This document shows, piece after piece, positions 17,340 through 25,458 of a DNA stretch of 64,000 bases. Below the pieces are notes generated by a model that was not told the DNA's origin, ran no database searches, and was given only the letters and a program-made list of their open reading frames with translations. The stretch is from positions 1 to 64,000 of the forward strand of contig NZ_JBHWLR010000001.1 in NCBI RefSeq assembly GCF_042731755.1. The letters are read 5' to 3'. The position numbers were made by a program, and so were the translations under genes. This stretch comes from Promicromonospora sp042731755. GTDB lineage: Bacteria; Actinomycetota; Actinomycetes; Actinomycetales; Cellulomonadaceae. Numbering within the stretch: position 1 is the first letter of the stretch; every line of letters starts with the position of its first letter.

Positions 17340-17609
17340 ATGAACACAGACCTCGACCTGGACGAGACCGTCGACGAGTCCGACCTCGGTGCCGGGGCCG
17401 CCGACTTGCTGACGCGTGTCAGTACCGAGCATCTGAGGGTCGGGGTCGTCCGCGACGGCGAGGTCGTCGCGGTCCTCATCGACCCCGACGACGCTCGGAT
17501 TCTCGAACGCTTGGAGCTGGCTGCCGAGGAGAAGTGGGCGGCCGAGCGGGACCCCGACGACGGGCAGCGTTTCAGCCTCGACGAACTGACGCGAGAACGG
17601 GACGCCTGA
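17340..17609 (+). CDS. Antitoxin of a RelB/Phd-like toxin-antitoxin pair
   Basis: 89 acidic residues. The central GVVRDGEVVAVLIDPDDARIL resembles the Phd/YefM or RelB strand-helix that binds DNA and dimerises, followed by a charged C-terminal helix (LELAAEEKWAAERDP) that would wrap the toxin. Its stop overlaps the start of the RelE-type toxin by one base (TGATG), the usual antitoxin-first order. The exact antitoxin family cannot be fixed by eye. Upstream is a tiny start-stop pair (ATGAGCACATGA) overlapping its own ATG. Confidence 0.78.
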   Translation: MNTDLDLDETVDESDLGAGAADLLTRVSTEHLRVGVVRDGEVVAVLIDPDDARILERLELAAEEKWAAERDPDDGQRFSLDELTRERDA

Positions 17610-17875
17610 TGGGCCGGTACAGGGTCGAGGTGACGAACGCCGCTGCGCGTGAGCTGCGCAAGTTGGAGAGACAGGATGCTGACCGCGTCAGCAGTGCGAT
17701 CCGCAGGCTGGAGGACGACCCGCGACCTCATGGGGCAACCAAGTTGTCGGGCAGGGACGAGTATCGGATCCGGGTCGGTGACCACCGGGTGATCTACGAG
17801 ATCGACGACGACAAGGTTGTCGTCACCGTCATCAAGATCGGCAACCGCAGGGACGTGTACAAGGGGGCCTGGTAG
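17609..17875 (+). CDS. RelE/ParE-family toxin
   Basis: 88 basic residues with the RelE fold: YRVEVTNAAARELRKLERQD, then the helix DRVSSAIRRLEDDPRP, and strands YRIRVGDHRVIYEID and VVVTVIKIGNRRDVY. The GxYRIRxGDxRxxY and VxxIGxRxxVY segments are typical of mRNA-cleaving RelE toxins. Translation is coupled to the antitoxin. The pair sits between two core genes (exonuclease and purC) and may stabilise nothing more than itself here. Confidence 0.9.
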   Translation: MGRYRVEVTNAAARELRKLERQDADRVSSAIRRLEDDPRPHGATKLSGRDEYRIRVGDHRVIYEIDDDKVVVTVIKIGNRRDVYKGAW

Positions 17876-17934
17876 CGAGGCGGAGGTGTCCGAGACAGGC
17901 ATGATGACGCGTGTGCAGCTTGCCCAGCGGCCCG

Positions 17935-18765
17935 TCAGGCCCAGCGTTCGCCCGTGAGCTGCTCGTAGATCTCGACGTAGCGCGCGCGGGTCTCCTTGAC
18001 CACGTCGTCCGGGATCTCGGGGCCCGGGTAGGTGCGGTCCCAGCCGGTCAGGGTCGAGGACCAGTCCCGCACGAACTGCTTGTCGTAGGACCACTGGCCG
18101 CGGCCGGGCTCGTACTCGCTCGCCTTCCAGAAGCGCGAGGAGTCCGGGGTGAGCACCTCGTCGGCGAGGGTCAGGACGCCGTCGGCGTCGAACCCGAACT
18201 CCAGCTTCGTGTCGGCGATGATGACGCCGCGCTCGCGCGCGATCTCGGCGCCGCGGTCGTAGATCGCGAGCGTCAGCTCCCGCAGCCGGTCCGTCGTCTC
18301 GGTGCCGAGGTCCTTCGCGATCTCCTCGACGGAGATGTACTCGTCGTGCCCCTCGTCCGCCTTGGTGGACGGTGTGAACACCGGCTGCGGCAGGCGGTCG
18401 GCCTCGACCAGGCCCGGGGGGAACGCCACGCCGGACACGCTGCCGGTCGCGTTGTAGCTGTCCAGGCCGCCGCCCGCGAGGTAGCCGCGCGCGATGCACT
18501 CGACCGGCACGATGTCCAGCTTCTTGCAGCGGATCGCGCGGCCGGCCCACTCCGCGGGCACGTCCTCGCTGATCACGTGGTTGGGCACGAGGTCGGCGAA
18601 CTGGCGGAACCACCACAGCGAGAGCTGGGTCAGGATCGCGCCCTTGTCGGGTACGGCCGTGGGCAGCACGACGTCGTACACCGACACGCGGTCGGAGGCC
18701 ACCAGGATCACATCGTCGCCGTCCGCGTAGACCTCGCGAACCTTGCCCTTCCGGATCAGTTCCAC
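17935..18765 (-). CDS. purC: Phosphoribosylaminoimidazole-succinocarboxamide synthase (SAICAR synthetase)
   Basis: 276-residue ATP-dependent enzyme that couples CAIR and aspartate in purine synthesis. Motifs are GKVREVYADGDD for ATP, SDRVSVYDVVLP, VECIARGYLAG and IIADTKLEFGFDADG. Length and motif order fit the longer SAICAR synthetases of actinobacteria. GTG at 18765 is chosen because TAGCCT lies seven bases before it and no Shine-Dalgarno is present, suggesting a leaderless mRNA. It stands apart from other pur genes in this window. Confidence 0.97.
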   Translation of the reverse strand: MELIRKGKVREVYADGDDVILVASDRVSVYDVVLPTAVPDKGAILTQLSLWWFRQFADLVPNHVISEDVPAEWAGRAIRCKKLDIVPVECIARGYLAGGGLDSYNATGSVSGVAFPPGLVEADRLPQPVFTPSTKADEGHDEYISVEEIAKDLGTETTDRLRELTLAIYDRGAEIARERGVIIADTKLEFGFDADGVLTLADEVLTPDSSRFWKASEYEPGRGQWSYDKQFVRDWSSTLTGWDRTYPGPEIPDDVVKETRARYVEIYEQLTGERWA

Positions 18766-18772
18766 GGGGCCA

Positions 18773-18778
18773 AGGCTA
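18773..18778 (-). promoter_or_regulatory. -10 element, leaderless purC
   Basis: TAGCCT on the minus strand, then TGGCCCC and the GTG start. The hexamer plus spacer is nearly identical to that of the exonuclease gene. Confidence 0.6.
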
Positions 18779-18812
18779 ACCCGCCGGGCGGGGGAATCCG
18801 GGCCCCGTCCGC

Positions 18813-19883
18813 CTAGCCCGCGAGCGGTGCGACGAGTGCCGCGCCCAGGTCCTCGGTGGCGAGGTAGGGGTTCAGGTGCGGGTGCCGGCTGCCTACGGCG
18901 ACGTCCCGCCAGACCCGCTGGAGCCGGTTGCCGGTGCGGAACCCGCTCGCCCCGTGCAGGTCCAGCATCAGCTCGACCGCGGCCCGGCAGTCGCGTGCGG
19001 CGTCCGCGAGGTCGAGGCGCTGCTGGTGGCCGTCCCGGTCGGACAGCACGCCGGTGTCCACCCGTGCGGCGACCGCGAGCATGGTGTTCTCGGCGCGGTG
19101 CACCAGGTGCGCCGCCTCCGCCAGCCAGTGCCGGACACCCGCCGACTCGCCCATCCGGGAGTGGGCGGACATGAACGGCCTGCGGTCCGAGGCGAACATC
19201 TCGGTCGTCGCGTCGAGCGCGCCCTGCGCCGCGCCGACCACGGGGGCGAGCACCGCGATCCCGTACAGCAGCCGGTCGCCGGGGCCGAACGGGCTCGCCG
19301 TGGCCAGCCGCCCGTCGGGCACGAGCAGCTCCCGTGCGACGAGCGTGTGGCTGCCCGTGCCCCGCATGCCCGCCATGTGCCAGGTCCGCTCGACGGTCAG
19401 CTCGGCGGTCGGCACGACGACGAAGAACATCGAGCCGTCGACCAGCACCCCCAGGCTGGCCCACCCGGCGTCCTCGCAGCCCGAGACGTTCGGCCAGCTC
19501 CCGGTGACGCGCACGCCGCCCGGCACGCGGTCGCCGCGCCCACCGGGGAGCCCCGATCCGCAGAACAGCGCGTCGGGGTCGGCGAACAGCTCCGCGGCCG
19601 TGGCCTCGGTGTAGGCGTGGCCGGCGAGGTTCTTCGCGGTCAGGCTCGTCCCGGCCACCCAGGCCGACGACGGGCACGCCCGTCCGACGGCGGCCAGCCG
19701 GCGCGCGATCGTCACGGCGTCCGCCTCGGCGCCGCTGTGGGCGCGCGGCGTCCGCAGCGCGAGGACGCCGAGGGAGCGCAGGGCGGCCAGGCTCTCCGGG
19801 GTCGGGCGTTCGTCCTGCTCGGTCTTCTCGGCCTGGTCCCGCAGGGCCGCGAGGAGCCCGTTCTTCGTGGTGTCGTCGTTCAC
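18813..19883 (-). CDS. Acyl-CoA dehydrogenase-fold flavin enzyme
   Basis: 356 residues in the acyl-CoA dehydrogenase/HpaB-like superfamily. The N-terminal helical part (SLAALRSLGVLALRTPR, RACPSSAWVAG) and a C-terminal helix bundle (AAVELMLDLHGASGFRTGNRLQRVWRD) match the flavin-dependent monooxygenase branch (HsaA/SsuC-like, Acyl-CoA_dh_2) better than true dehydrogenases: the catalytic Glu region of beta-oxidation enzymes is absent and HGASGF is present. The substrate is unknown. It starts at GTG 19883 and is divergent from an AraC regulator with two operator-like repeats between them, so it is probably that regulator's target. Confidence 0.78.
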   Translation of the reverse strand: MNDDTTKNGLLAALRDQAEKTEQDERPTPESLAALRSLGVLALRTPRAHSGAEADAVTIARRLAAVGRACPSSAWVAGTSLTAKNLAGHAYTEATAAELFADPDALFCGSGLPGGRGDRVPGGVRVTGSWPNVSGCEDAGWASLGVLVDGSMFFVVVPTAELTVERTWHMAGMRGTGSHTLVARELLVPDGRLATASPFGPGDRLLYGIAVLAPVVGAAQGALDATTEMFASDRRPFMSAHSRMGESAGVRHWLAEAAHLVHRAENTMLAVAARVDTGVLSDRDGHQQRLDLADAARDCRAAVELMLDLHGASGFRTGNRLQRVWRDVAVGSRHPHLNPYLATEDLGAALVAPLAG

Positions 19884-19916
19884 GCTTCCGATCCCAGCAA
19901 CCGGTGGGCCGCAGGG

Positions 19917-19947
19917 CCATACGCGAGAAGCGCGGGTCCATACGCGA
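19917..19947. promoter_or_regulatory. Direct repeats, candidate AraC-type operator
   Basis: CCATACGCGA occurs at 19917-19926 and 19938-19947, exactly 21 bases apart, so both copies face the same side of the helix. The arrangement in the divergent promoter region of the flavin enzyme and the AraC-type gene is typical of AraC-family half-sites. Confidence 0.65.
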
Positions 19948-19969
19948 CCGTGCGCCGGGGCCACGGCGT

Positions 19970-19975
19970 TAGCAT
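19970..19975 (+). promoter_or_regulatory. -10 element, leaderless araC-type gene
   Basis: TAGCAT is followed by six bases and the ATG at 19982, with no Shine-Dalgarno. The -10 lies 23 bases beyond the second CCATACGCGA repeat. Confidence 0.55.
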
Positions 19976-19981
19976 CTCGGC

Positions 19982-20896
19982 ATGGACCTGGTCGGGGAGA
20001 TGATCCGTTCCGTCCGCGTGGGCCACCCCGGTGCGCGGATGATCCGGCAGACCAACCGGCGCGGCGTCAGCTTCCCCGCCTTCGAGGGCAGCGGGTTCCA
20101 CATCGTCCTTGCCGGCACCTGCTGGCTGATCACCGAGCACGACGACCCGATCGAGCTGCGGCCGGGCGACGTGGTGCTCACCTCCTCCGGTGCCGCGCAC
20201 GGGCTCAGCCCGGTCCCCGCCCTGCTGCGGGACCTGACGCCCGTCGTGCTGGGCCCGTTCCCGCCGGAGCCCGGCCCGGCCGCCTTCGAGTTCCTGTGCG
20301 GCGCCTACCGGCTGGAGCACGGCGCGGTCCCGCAGTACCTGCGGGCGCTGCCCGATCTCGTCGTCGTGTCGCCGGACCCCCACCGCAGCCGGCGGCTGGG
20401 GGCGCTGACCGACCTGCTGCGCGCGGAGGTGTCCGCCAGCCCGGCGGGCGACGACGCGACGCTCCCGGCGCTGCTGGACCTGGTGCTCGTCCACGTGCTG
20501 CGGCAGTGGCACGAGGAGCACGACGTGGCCGGCCGCCCGGTGACCGACGACCCGGCGATCGCGGCCGCGCTCCGGCAGATCCACGAGAACCCCGGGCTCC
20601 CGTGGAGCGTGGAACGGCTCGGCCGGGCCGCGGGCCTGCCGCGCACCGCCTTCGCCCGGCGCTTTACCGAGGCGGTCGGACGGCCGCCCATGCGCTACCT
20701 CACGGACCGGCGTCTGGAGCGCGCGGCGAGCCTGCTGCGCGAGACGGACGCGCCGCTGGCCGCGATCGCCCGCCGCGTCGGGTACTCGACGGAGTTCGCC
20801 TTCTCGGCTGCCTTCCGCCGGGAGTACGGCACGTCCCCGGGCGGCTTCCGCCGGGGCCCGGAGAGCGGCCGGGCCCCGGCGAGCGGGCTGGGTTAG
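19982..20896 (+). CDS. AraC-family transcriptional regulator with cupin sensor
   Basis: 304 residues. Residues 1-100 are a cupin-type sensor (FHIVLAGTCWLI, ELRPGDVVLTSSGAAHGL). Residues 195-295 are the double helix-turn-helix: WSVERLGRAAGLPRTAFARRF and APLAAIARRVGYSTEFAFSAAF, ending with RREYGTSPGGFR. Such regulators often activate a neighbouring oxidoreductase gene. It is divergent from the flavin enzyme. Its stop overlaps the stop of the convergent GH13 gene by three bases. Confidence 0.92.
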   Translation: MDLVGEMIRSVRVGHPGARMIRQTNRRGVSFPAFEGSGFHIVLAGTCWLITEHDDPIELRPGDVVLTSSGAAHGLSPVPALLRDLTPVVLGPFPPEPGPAAFEFLCGAYRLEHGAVPQYLRALPDLVVVSPDPHRSRRLGALTDLLRAEVSASPAGDDATLPALLDLVLVHVLRQWHEEHDVAGRPVTDDPAIAAALRQIHENPGLPWSVERLGRAAGLPRTAFARRFTEAVGRPPMRYLTDRRLERAASLLRETDAPLAAIARRVGYSTEFAFSAAFRREYGTSPGGFRRGPESGRAPASGLG

Positions 20897-22587
20897 GCGG
20901 CGGGCGCGGGGTAGGGCGCCGTGCGGTCGGGCACCGTGTGGTTGGCTGCCGCGAGGTCGAGCACCGCGTAGCCGTGCCCCTCCAGGTGCACGACGTCGGT
21001 CCCGCCGTCGCCCGCCTCGCCGTCGCCGGCCTCGCCCACGCCTGCCTCGACCCGCAGGCCCCGGGCGACCAGCGGCCGCGCGCCCGCGGCGCCGTCCAGC
21101 GGGAGCCGCACGGCCGCGCGGCCCGGGTTGAGCACCACGGCGAGCGTGCCCCCGCGCACGTACGCCAGAGGGTATCCGGTGGCGAGCACCTCGACGGGGG
21201 CGGCCACGTCGAGCCGCTCGTCGCCGTGCCGCAGGGCGATGAGGTCGCGCACCAGCCGCAGCAGCGAGCCGTCGTCGTCGACCTGGGCGGCGACCGTGGG
21301 CCGGTCGGGGTCGGGGTCCTGCGGCAGGTACGTCGATGTCGCCGGCTTGCCGGGGCCATACGGGTCCGCGGGCAGGTCGCCCCACTGCATCGGCGTGCGC
21401 GAGCCCGCCCGGTCGTAGGCCGGGCCCAGCCGCGAGCCCTCCAGGGTCGGCGTGCCGGGCACGTATCGCATGCCGATCTCGTCGCCGTAATACACCGACG
21501 GCATCGCCGGCCACGTCATGGTGAGCACGTGCGCCACGCGCGCCTGCTCGGCGTCGCGCGGGCCCGCGACGAGCCGCGTGAAGTCGTGGTTCGACGTCGG
21601 CAGGCCCACGACGCCGCCGTGGCCCGCCGCCGCGATGGCATCCGTCGCCGTCTGCCAGGCCTGCACGAACGTGGCCGCGTCGCCGGTCCCGTCGGCTCCG
21701 GCCCAGGGCGCGAGCTCGCCCCAGCCGGGGCTCACCGTGCCGGCGCCGTTGTTCCACAGCGACCGCAGCGGCAGCCCGTCGTCGTCCCCGCCGAACTGGA
21801 GGAAGAAGTCGGCGTGGAAGCCCGCGGGGACGGCGACCTTCGGGTCGCCCCACTCGCTGATGATCACGCGGCCGGGGAACTCGCGGTCCAGCCAGGCGCG
21901 CATCTCGTGCCACAGCGTGGCCGTCTCCACGTGGCCGGGGTCGTCCTTGACCAGGGACGCCGCCATGTCCACGCGGAACCCGGCCACCCCCAGGCCGAAC
22001 CAGTGCGCCATGATCTCGCGCAGCGCGGCCCGGTTGGCCAGCGGCCCTGGAGCGTCGACGGGCTGCCGCCACGGCTCGGCCGGGTCCGTCCGGGCGTACC
22101 CGAAGTTCAGCGCCGGCTGCACGGGGAAGAAGTTGGGCTTGAAGTACCCACCGCGCTTGCCGGGGCCGGGCTGGAAGCCCTCGGCGGGCACGTCGCTCCA
22201 CACGAACCGGCCGTCCGCCGGGTCGTCGGCCGACGCGCGGAACCACGGGTGCTGGTCCGACGTGTGGCCCGCCACGAGGTCGAGCAGCACGGAGATGCCG
22301 CGGCGCCCGGCCTCCTGCGTCAGCCGCGCCATGTCCTCGTTCGTGCCGTAGCGCGGGGCGACGGTCATGAAGTCCGCGACGTCGTACCCGGCGTCGGCGA
22401 ACGGCGAGACGAAGCAGGGGCTGAGCCAGATCGCGTCCACCCCGAGCCAGGCGAGGTAGTCCAGGCGGTCGGTGATCCCGGCGAGGTCGCCGATCCCGTC
22501 GCCGTTCGCGTCCGCGAAGGACTGCGGGTAGATCTGGTAGAGCACGGTGCGCCCGAGGCGCGAGGCGAGGTCCACGGCGTCGGTCAC
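20893..22587 (-). CDS. GH13 alpha-glucosidase
   Basis: 564-residue cytoplasmic glycoside hydrolase with no signal peptide. GH13 conserved regions are seen: LDLVAGHTSD (region I), GFRVDMAASL with the nucleophile Asp (II), VIISEWG with the acid/base Glu (III) and GLPTSNHDF (IV). The opening LYQIYPQSFADANGDGIGDL is typical of oligo-1,6-/alpha-glucosidases, so it should release glucose from short alpha-glucans. GTG at 22587 overlaps the stop of the upstream secreted enzyme (GTGA), making it the last gene of the six-gene sugar operon. A TAGGGT hexamer seven bases before the start is within coding sequence and may be chance. Confidence 0.93.
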   Translation of the reverse strand: MTDAVDLASRLGRTVLYQIYPQSFADANGDGIGDLAGITDRLDYLAWLGVDAIWLSPCFVSPFADAGYDVADFMTVAPRYGTNEDMARLTQEAGRRGISVLLDLVAGHTSDQHPWFRASADDPADGRFVWSDVPAEGFQPGPGKRGGYFKPNFFPVQPALNFGYARTDPAEPWRQPVDAPGPLANRAALREIMAHWFGLGVAGFRVDMAASLVKDDPGHVETATLWHEMRAWLDREFPGRVIISEWGDPKVAVPAGFHADFFLQFGGDDDGLPLRSLWNNGAGTVSPGWGELAPWAGADGTGDAATFVQAWQTATDAIAAAGHGGVVGLPTSNHDFTRLVAGPRDAEQARVAHVLTMTWPAMPSVYYGDEIGMRYVPGTPTLEGSRLGPAYDRAGSRTPMQWGDLPADPYGPGKPATSTYLPQDPDPDRPTVAAQVDDDGSLLRLVRDLIALRHGDERLDVAAPVEVLATGYPLAYVRGGTLAVVLNPGRAAVRLPLDGAAGARPLVARGLRVEAGVGEAGDGEAGDGGTDVVHLEGHGYAVLDLAAANHTVPDRTAPYPAPAA

Positions 22588-24176
22588 CTGTCCCACCCTA
22601 CGGCGAACGTCTCCATCGCCATCAGTGGCCGGACGGTGCGCTCCAGGTCGCCGGGCGCGACGTAGCGGCGCATCGCGTCGTCGGCCAGCTCGTTGCCGAG
22701 CGCGGCCATGATCATGCCCTGGTCCAGCGACAGGTAGCGCTGCGAGACCTGGCCGCTGCGAACGGCGACGGCGTCGTAGAAGCCGCCCGGGCCGTAGGCG
22801 TCGAAGTCCGCCGTGATGTTCCGCAGGTTGCTCATCGCCTCCCGCGGCGCGTACCGCAGGGCGAGGAACGACGCGTGCGGCGTCACCACGCCGTCGCCGT
22901 ACTCCGTGGGCGCCGGCGAGCCCTCGCGGCAGCCCTCGTACGGCTGGTCGACGGTCGTGCGCTCCTGGTCGGACGTGTAGCCCGGCCCGTCCATCCCGAG
23001 CTGGTCCACGCCGTACTCGCGGTATCCGCCGGCCGGGTTGTTCGACGGCGAGAAGCCCCAGTACCCGTAGTCCGCCTCCCGCAGGCCGTGCTCGATCTGA
23101 CCCTGCACGTACAGCGGGTGGTTACGGCCCCACGACCGCGGGCCCCACTTCTCCTCGGGCACGAACAACGGCACCATGAGCGCCTCGAACATGCTGCCGC
23201 CCCAGGTCGGGACCACCCGCATGCCCCGGTACGGCAGCGCGCCCTCGAACACGGGAACGCCCAGGTACTCGGCCCACTCACCGACCGGGCGCGTCTCGGT
23301 CCACGACCAGTCGCACGTGTCCGGGAACGTCCGGTACGTACCGAAGTAGTGCTCCGCCGGGATCTGGCCCTCGGCGATGCCGAGGTACGAGGCGATCCGC
23401 GGCTCGGTGTTGAACGCGCCGTAGTGGTGGCCCGTGTACCAGACGTCGGCGCCCATCTCGCAGTAGTCGCCCGCGACGGGCGCGGTCTCCTGCGGGTCGA
23501 CGTCCCAGAACCCGCCCCGGATCTGGTTCTGCGCCGGGTCGTAGTAGCAGCCGAAGTCCATGTCCTCGCGGACGGCGTCCGCCTCGTCGGCCAGGGACGG
23601 CTCCGCGCGGCTCGTCAGCAGCAGGCCCGTGGCCAGCCAGCCGTTGTCCACGCTCGACAGGAACGGCTTGATCCGGTCGCCGCTCGTCGGGAACGTCAGG
23701 AGCTTGTCGCCCGTCGCCGGGTCGTACCAGTTGTAGAACATGCCGCTGGGCTCGTGCTTCTCCAGCCCCGCCACGGTGTGCAGCGTGGTCGCCAGGCGCT
23801 CGCGGGCCTCCTTGCGCCCGATCAGGCCCGTGTCGCGCGCCACGACGGTGCTCCACAGGTACGCGCCGATGTTGGTCGGCGACGTGTAGCCGCCGCGGCT
23901 GGCCGGGTCCAGGTCGCCGCCGATGTTGTCGTCGGGCAGGCCCGTCTCCTCGTCGACCAGGGCCTCGAACGAGCGCCAGGTGTCGGCGGCCCAGGCGCGG
24001 AGCTGACGGCGGTCCTGTGCGGTGCTCCCGGCCTGGGCCTGCACTCCGGCCTGGGCGCTGCTTCCGGCCTGAGTCCCGGCCGGGGCCGACGTCGCCCCCG
24101 TGGCGCTCGCCGGCAGTGCGGCGAACCCCAGGGCGGCGACGGCGGCCGTCGCTACCGCGGTGCGGATCCTGCTCAT
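22584..24176 (-). CDS. Secreted glucoamylase-like (PF10091-type) glucanase
   Basis: 530 residues. A signal peptide ends near LPASATG, then an Ala/Gly/Gln-rich linker to about residue 55. The rest is an (alpha/alpha)6-type domain with MFYNWYDPATGDKL, SSVDNGWLATGLL, TWGGSMFEALMVPL and WGFSPSNNPAGGYREYG, the signature set of the 'glycoamylase' family that includes GH144 endo-beta-1,2-glucanases. The substrate is therefore uncertain: beta-1,2-glucan is a reasonable guess given the GH1 gene next to it. ATG at 24176 follows TAGGAG by a normal distance. It is the fifth gene of the sugar operon. Confidence 0.82.
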   Translation of the reverse strand: MSRIRTAVATAAVAALGFAALPASATGATSAPAGTQAGSSAQAGVQAQAGSTAQDRRQLRAWAADTWRSFEALVDEETGLPDDNIGGDLDPASRGGYTSPTNIGAYLWSTVVARDTGLIGRKEARERLATTLHTVAGLEKHEPSGMFYNWYDPATGDKLLTFPTSGDRIKPFLSSVDNGWLATGLLLTSRAEPSLADEADAVREDMDFGCYYDPAQNQIRGGFWDVDPQETAPVAGDYCEMGADVWYTGHHYGAFNTEPRIASYLGIAEGQIPAEHYFGTYRTFPDTCDWSWTETRPVGEWAEYLGVPVFEGALPYRGMRVVPTWGGSMFEALMVPLFVPEEKWGPRSWGRNHPLYVQGQIEHGLREADYGYWGFSPSNNPAGGYREYGVDQLGMDGPGYTSDQERTTVDQPYEGCREGSPAPTEYGDGVVTPHASFLALRYAPREAMSNLRNITADFDAYGPGGFYDAVAVRSGQVSQRYLSLDQGMIMAALGNELADDAMRRYVAPGDLERTVRPLMAMETFAVGWDR

Positions 24177-24201
24177 GATGTGTCTCCTACGTCGTCGTAG
24201 T

Positions 24202-24235
24202 GGTGACAGGGCAGTGCTGGTGACAGGGCAGTGCT
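24202..24235. repeat. Two perfect 17-base tandem repeats
   Basis: GGTGACAGGGCAGTGCT occurs twice in direct contact (24202-24218, 24219-24235), between the GH1 stop and the glucanase start. It is one of several post-stop tandem repeats in the window. Confidence 0.85.
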
Positions 24236-24260
24236 GTGCGGTCCAGCGGTGCGGGACGGG

Positions 24261-25448
24261 TCAGGCGGGCAGCTCGCCCGTCCGCGCGACCTTGCCGAGC
24301 CACGCGAGGCTCGGCTTGGGCGTGCGCTCGAAGGTGGTGCGGTCCACGGCGATCAGCCCGAACGTGGGCCGGAAGCCGCTCATCCACTCGTAGTTGTCGA
24401 GCAGCGACCAGTGCAGGTAGCCGTCGACGCGGCAGCCCGCGGACATCGCGCGGGCCATGCCCTGCAGGGCGCCGGTCGTGTAGTCGATGCGGCGGGCGTC
24501 GTCGGCGGTGGCCATGCCGTTCTCGGTGACGATCATCGGCACGCCGCCGGTGATCTTGTGGGTGTACTCCAGCGCCTCGCCGAGCGCCTGCGGGTAGTAC
24601 TCCCAGCCGGTCAGCGTCTTCTCGACGTCGTCGCCGAAGGGGATGGGCTCGCCGTCGACCCCGATGATGGTGCGCAGGTAGCTCTGCACGCCCACGAAGT
24701 CGTCACCGCGCGCGACCTCCAGGAAGAAGTCCTCGCGCGGGTAGGCGTACGCGTCGCGGGCCTCCTCCGCGCCCGGCGCGGCCTGGAACACCTGGTTGGC
24801 GATGGTCCACCCGGCCTGCACGTGGCCCAGGCCGTGCAGGATGTCGACGGCGCGGCGGTGGGCCGTCGCCTGGATCTCGGAGGCGGCCTGGTCCGGGGCG
24901 GCGAGCCCGGCGGCGTCCAGGTTGGTGCGCCGGCTCGCGCCGAGCATCATCGAGGTGATGTTGGGTTCGTTGATGGTCACCACGTGGCGGACGTCGCCCA
25001 GGATCTGGCTGGCCGTCTCGACGTAGCGGCTGAACAGGTCGACGGCGTCGGGCGCGAACCACCCGCCGCGCTCGGCGAACCACCGCGGCAGCGTGAAGTG
25101 CAGCAGCGTGACCATCGGCGTCACGCCCGCCGCCAGGCAGGTGTCGATCATCCGCCGGTAGTGGTCGAGCTGCGCCCGCGAGAACTCGCCCTGCGCCGGC
25201 TCGATGCGCGCCCACTCGATCGAGAAGCGGTACGCGTTCAGGCCGGCGTCCGCCAGCAGCGCGATGTCCTCGCCGTAGCGGTGGTAGCTGTCGACGGCGT
25301 CGCCGGAGCTCTCCGCGCACAGCGACCCGGCGACGTGCTCCTTGGCCCACCAGTCGCTGTTGGTGTTGCCGCCCTCGATCTGGTGCGCGGCGGTGGAGGC
25401 ACCCCACAGGAACGTGGGCGCGGTGGGCAGCGTGATCTGTTCGGTCAC
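24261..25448 (-). CDS. GH1 beta-glucosidase
   Basis: 395 residues, cytoplasmic. GH1 signatures are FLWGASTAAHQIEGG at the N-terminus, TINEPN with the acid/base Glu, and IVTENGMAT with the nucleophile Glu. HWSLLDNYEWMSGF near the end is the conserved aglycone-site segment. It is somewhat short for GH1 (usually 440-480), mainly through shorter loops; the catalytic parts are complete. GTG at 25448 has AGGAG seven bases upstream. It lies directly behind the two permease genes, so it probably hydrolyses the imported beta-linked disaccharide. Confidence 0.94.
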   Translation of the reverse strand: MTEQITLPTAPTFLWGASTAAHQIEGGNTNSDWWAKEHVAGSLCAESSGDAVDSYHRYGEDIALLADAGLNAYRFSIEWARIEPAQGEFSRAQLDHYRRMIDTCLAAGVTPMVTLLHFTLPRWFAERGGWFAPDAVDLFSRYVETASQILGDVRHVVTINEPNITSMMLGASRRTNLDAAGLAAPDQAASEIQATAHRRAVDILHGLGHVQAGWTIANQVFQAAPGAEEARDAYAYPREDFFLEVARGDDFVGVQSYLRTIIGVDGEPIPFGDDVEKTLTGWEYYPQALGEALEYTHKITGGVPMIVTENGMATADDARRIDYTTGALQGMARAMSAGCRVDGYLHWSLLDNYEWMSGFRPTFGLIAVDRTTFERTPKPSLAWLGKVARTGELPA

Positions 25449-25458
25449 GGAAGAACTC

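Noticed and set aside
17340..17875. Toxin-antitoxin pair as the edge of a mobile island
   Set aside because: No integrase, tRNA or flanking repeat is visible and base composition does not change.
22588..22600. TAGGGT as a leaderless promoter for the GH13 gene
   Set aside because: It lies inside the last codons of the upstream gene, and the GTGA overlap already explains expression by coupling.
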